The notes beneath the pieces are model-generated. The model worked only from the letters and a program-made list of their open reading frames with translations. It did not search any database and was not told the origin of the DNA. Positions 6,257 through 6,930 of a stretch of DNA of 6,930 bases are shown piece after piece (the first letter of the stretch is position 1; each line of letters begins with the position of its first letter). The position numbers and the translations under genes are program-made. This DNA is from Clostridiales bacterium (GTDB taxonomy: Bacteria; Bacillota; Clostridia; Tissierellales; Sedimentibacteraceae), in NCBI GenBank assembly GCA_003457065.1, contig DMJQ01000060.1:1-6930 (forward strand), given 5' to 3'.

Positions 6257-6930
6257 TCGCGTTCTTTACTTTAATAGGGTCATTCTCCTCAAAGCTCTTA
6301 TTGGATGCGGAAACAATCGGTTCAAAAAAGTCAATTCCTTTTGTGATTTGGGTATGGGTATTATCTGAATCGCCAATATCAACCCTGTTTTTAAAAGCAT
6401 AGTACTCTTTTCCAACGATTCCTTCCCGCCTAGCAATTCGGTAGACAAAGTACCCATCCTTATCCATATTCAATGTTTCGTTTGGTACAAGGGTATAGGA
6501 TTTATCGCTCTCCTTTTGGAATTCCATATTGAAGGTTTCACCGGGATTGATTTCATCCGATTCAAATGAAAGAAGCACGGTTTTGCCGTTTTCATCTGGC
6601 GTAATTTTGGTCACTATGGCCTCGGTACTGTGGTCGGCATTTGATATTTTTAAACTATCTCCCACAGTAACAAAATTGTTGTCTTTTGGTATACTGCATT
6701 CAATTTCCCTGCCGCTGCCGCTGCCTATGGTTGCCATATGATGGTTTTCTGGAATATACTGGCCTTCCTTAACGTTCAAATTGGTAACTACTCCGTCATC
6801 AGGTGCTGTAATTTCCAGATTATCTTCCATTTTTGCCAATTGCTTGCGATACTCTGCCTCAGTTTGGGCCATGGTTTCAATATCCAGGCTTTTGCTTTTC
6901 AGCTGCTGTTTTGAATCTATAATTTCCTGT
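6237..6930 (-). CDS. HlyD/MacA-type efflux adaptor (membrane fusion protein), C-terminal 230 residues, runs off right edge
   Basis: The frame is open to the window edge with no stop, so the true start lies beyond 6930; the ATG at 6872 is internal. Visible residues 1-38 are charged and helical, as in the second arm of the adaptor coiled-coil hairpin. Residues 39-70 form the second half of the lipoyl/biotinyl-like domain (ITAPDDGVVTNLNVKEGQYI). A beta-barrel and a membrane-proximal domain follow, ending with VDIGDSDNTHTQITKG and the strand before [11 protein letters not shown], comparable to MacA/YknX. Such adaptors are anchored in the cytoplasmic membrane and link the ABC permease to extracellular export in monoderms. 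The N-terminal anchor is not in view. The 3' end overlaps the permease start by 20 bp. The coding match is good over the whole visible length; the substrate is unknown. Confidence 0.87.
   Translation of the reverse strand, partial: QEIIDSKQQLKSKSLDIETMAQTEAEYRKQLAKMEDNLEITAPDDGVVTNLNVKEGQYIPENHHMATIGSGSGREIECSIPKDNNFVTVGDSLKISNADHSTEAIVTKITPDENGKTVLLSFESDEINPGETFNMEFQKESDKSYTLVPNETLNMDKDGYFVYRIARREGIVGKEYYAFKNRVDIGDSDNTHTQITKGIDFFEPIVSASNKSFEENDPIKVKNASDFFEK

Noticed and set aside
6266..6741. Open frames in alternative frames of the adaptor gene (6266-6457 minus, 6529-6741 plus)
   Set aside because: Both lie within the well-matched adaptor frame and have no independent support.
6237..6872. 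Taking the ATG at 6872 as the adaptor start
   Set aside because: The frame stays open to 6930 with coiled-coil-like codons, and the lipoyl domain would lack its first half; the gene is simply cut by the edge.

Overview
The window looks like a low-G+C, Gram-positive Clostridia-type chromosome. Base composition is AT-rich, Shine-Dalgarno sites are strong (AGGAGG-type before two genes), two starts are GTG, and terminators are classical hairpin plus T-run. All intact genes lie on the minus strand. The only plus-strand coding trace is a decayed one. Assignment below the class level is not possible from the sequence alone.

Layout in window order: (1) positions 1-765 hold the first half of an M81/MlrC-type metallopeptidase that runs off the left edge. 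(2) 766-1449 contains a likely promoter for that gene, a long imperfect palindrome with a tandem GTGAGGG repeat, a plus-strand gene remnant with three in-frame stops that resembles a LysR-type regulator, and a symmetric terminator. Within it, 926-974 and 1335-1449 show nothing I can support. (3) 1450-3405 is a full-length thioredoxin/DUF255 protein of the YyaL/SPATA20 family, with a perfect ribosome binding site, a small dyad and a candidate promoter upstream. (4) 3541-4091 is a decayed SleB-like cell-wall hydrolase with three clustered in-frame stops and a perfect 14-bp terminator stem after it. (5) 4096-6930 is a tight minus-strand cluster, in transcription order: a HlyD/MacA-type adaptor (its 5' part is cut by the right edge), a MacB-like four-helix permease, and an ABC ATPase of the MalK/UgpC/MsmX type.

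Genes in group 5 overlap (adaptor and permease by 20 bp, permease and ATPase by 62 bp), so they are probably co-transcribed and translationally coupled. Adaptor plus MacB-like permease is a familiar export unit (YknXYZ or MacAB style). An ATPase of the carbohydrate-importer type as the third gene is not the usual partner, and this is the most interesting point of the window. The YyaL-family and M81 genes appear to be single-gene units. The two decayed genes suggest a region undergoing gene loss. No CRISPR array, rRNA, tRNA, transposase or phage integration module was seen.
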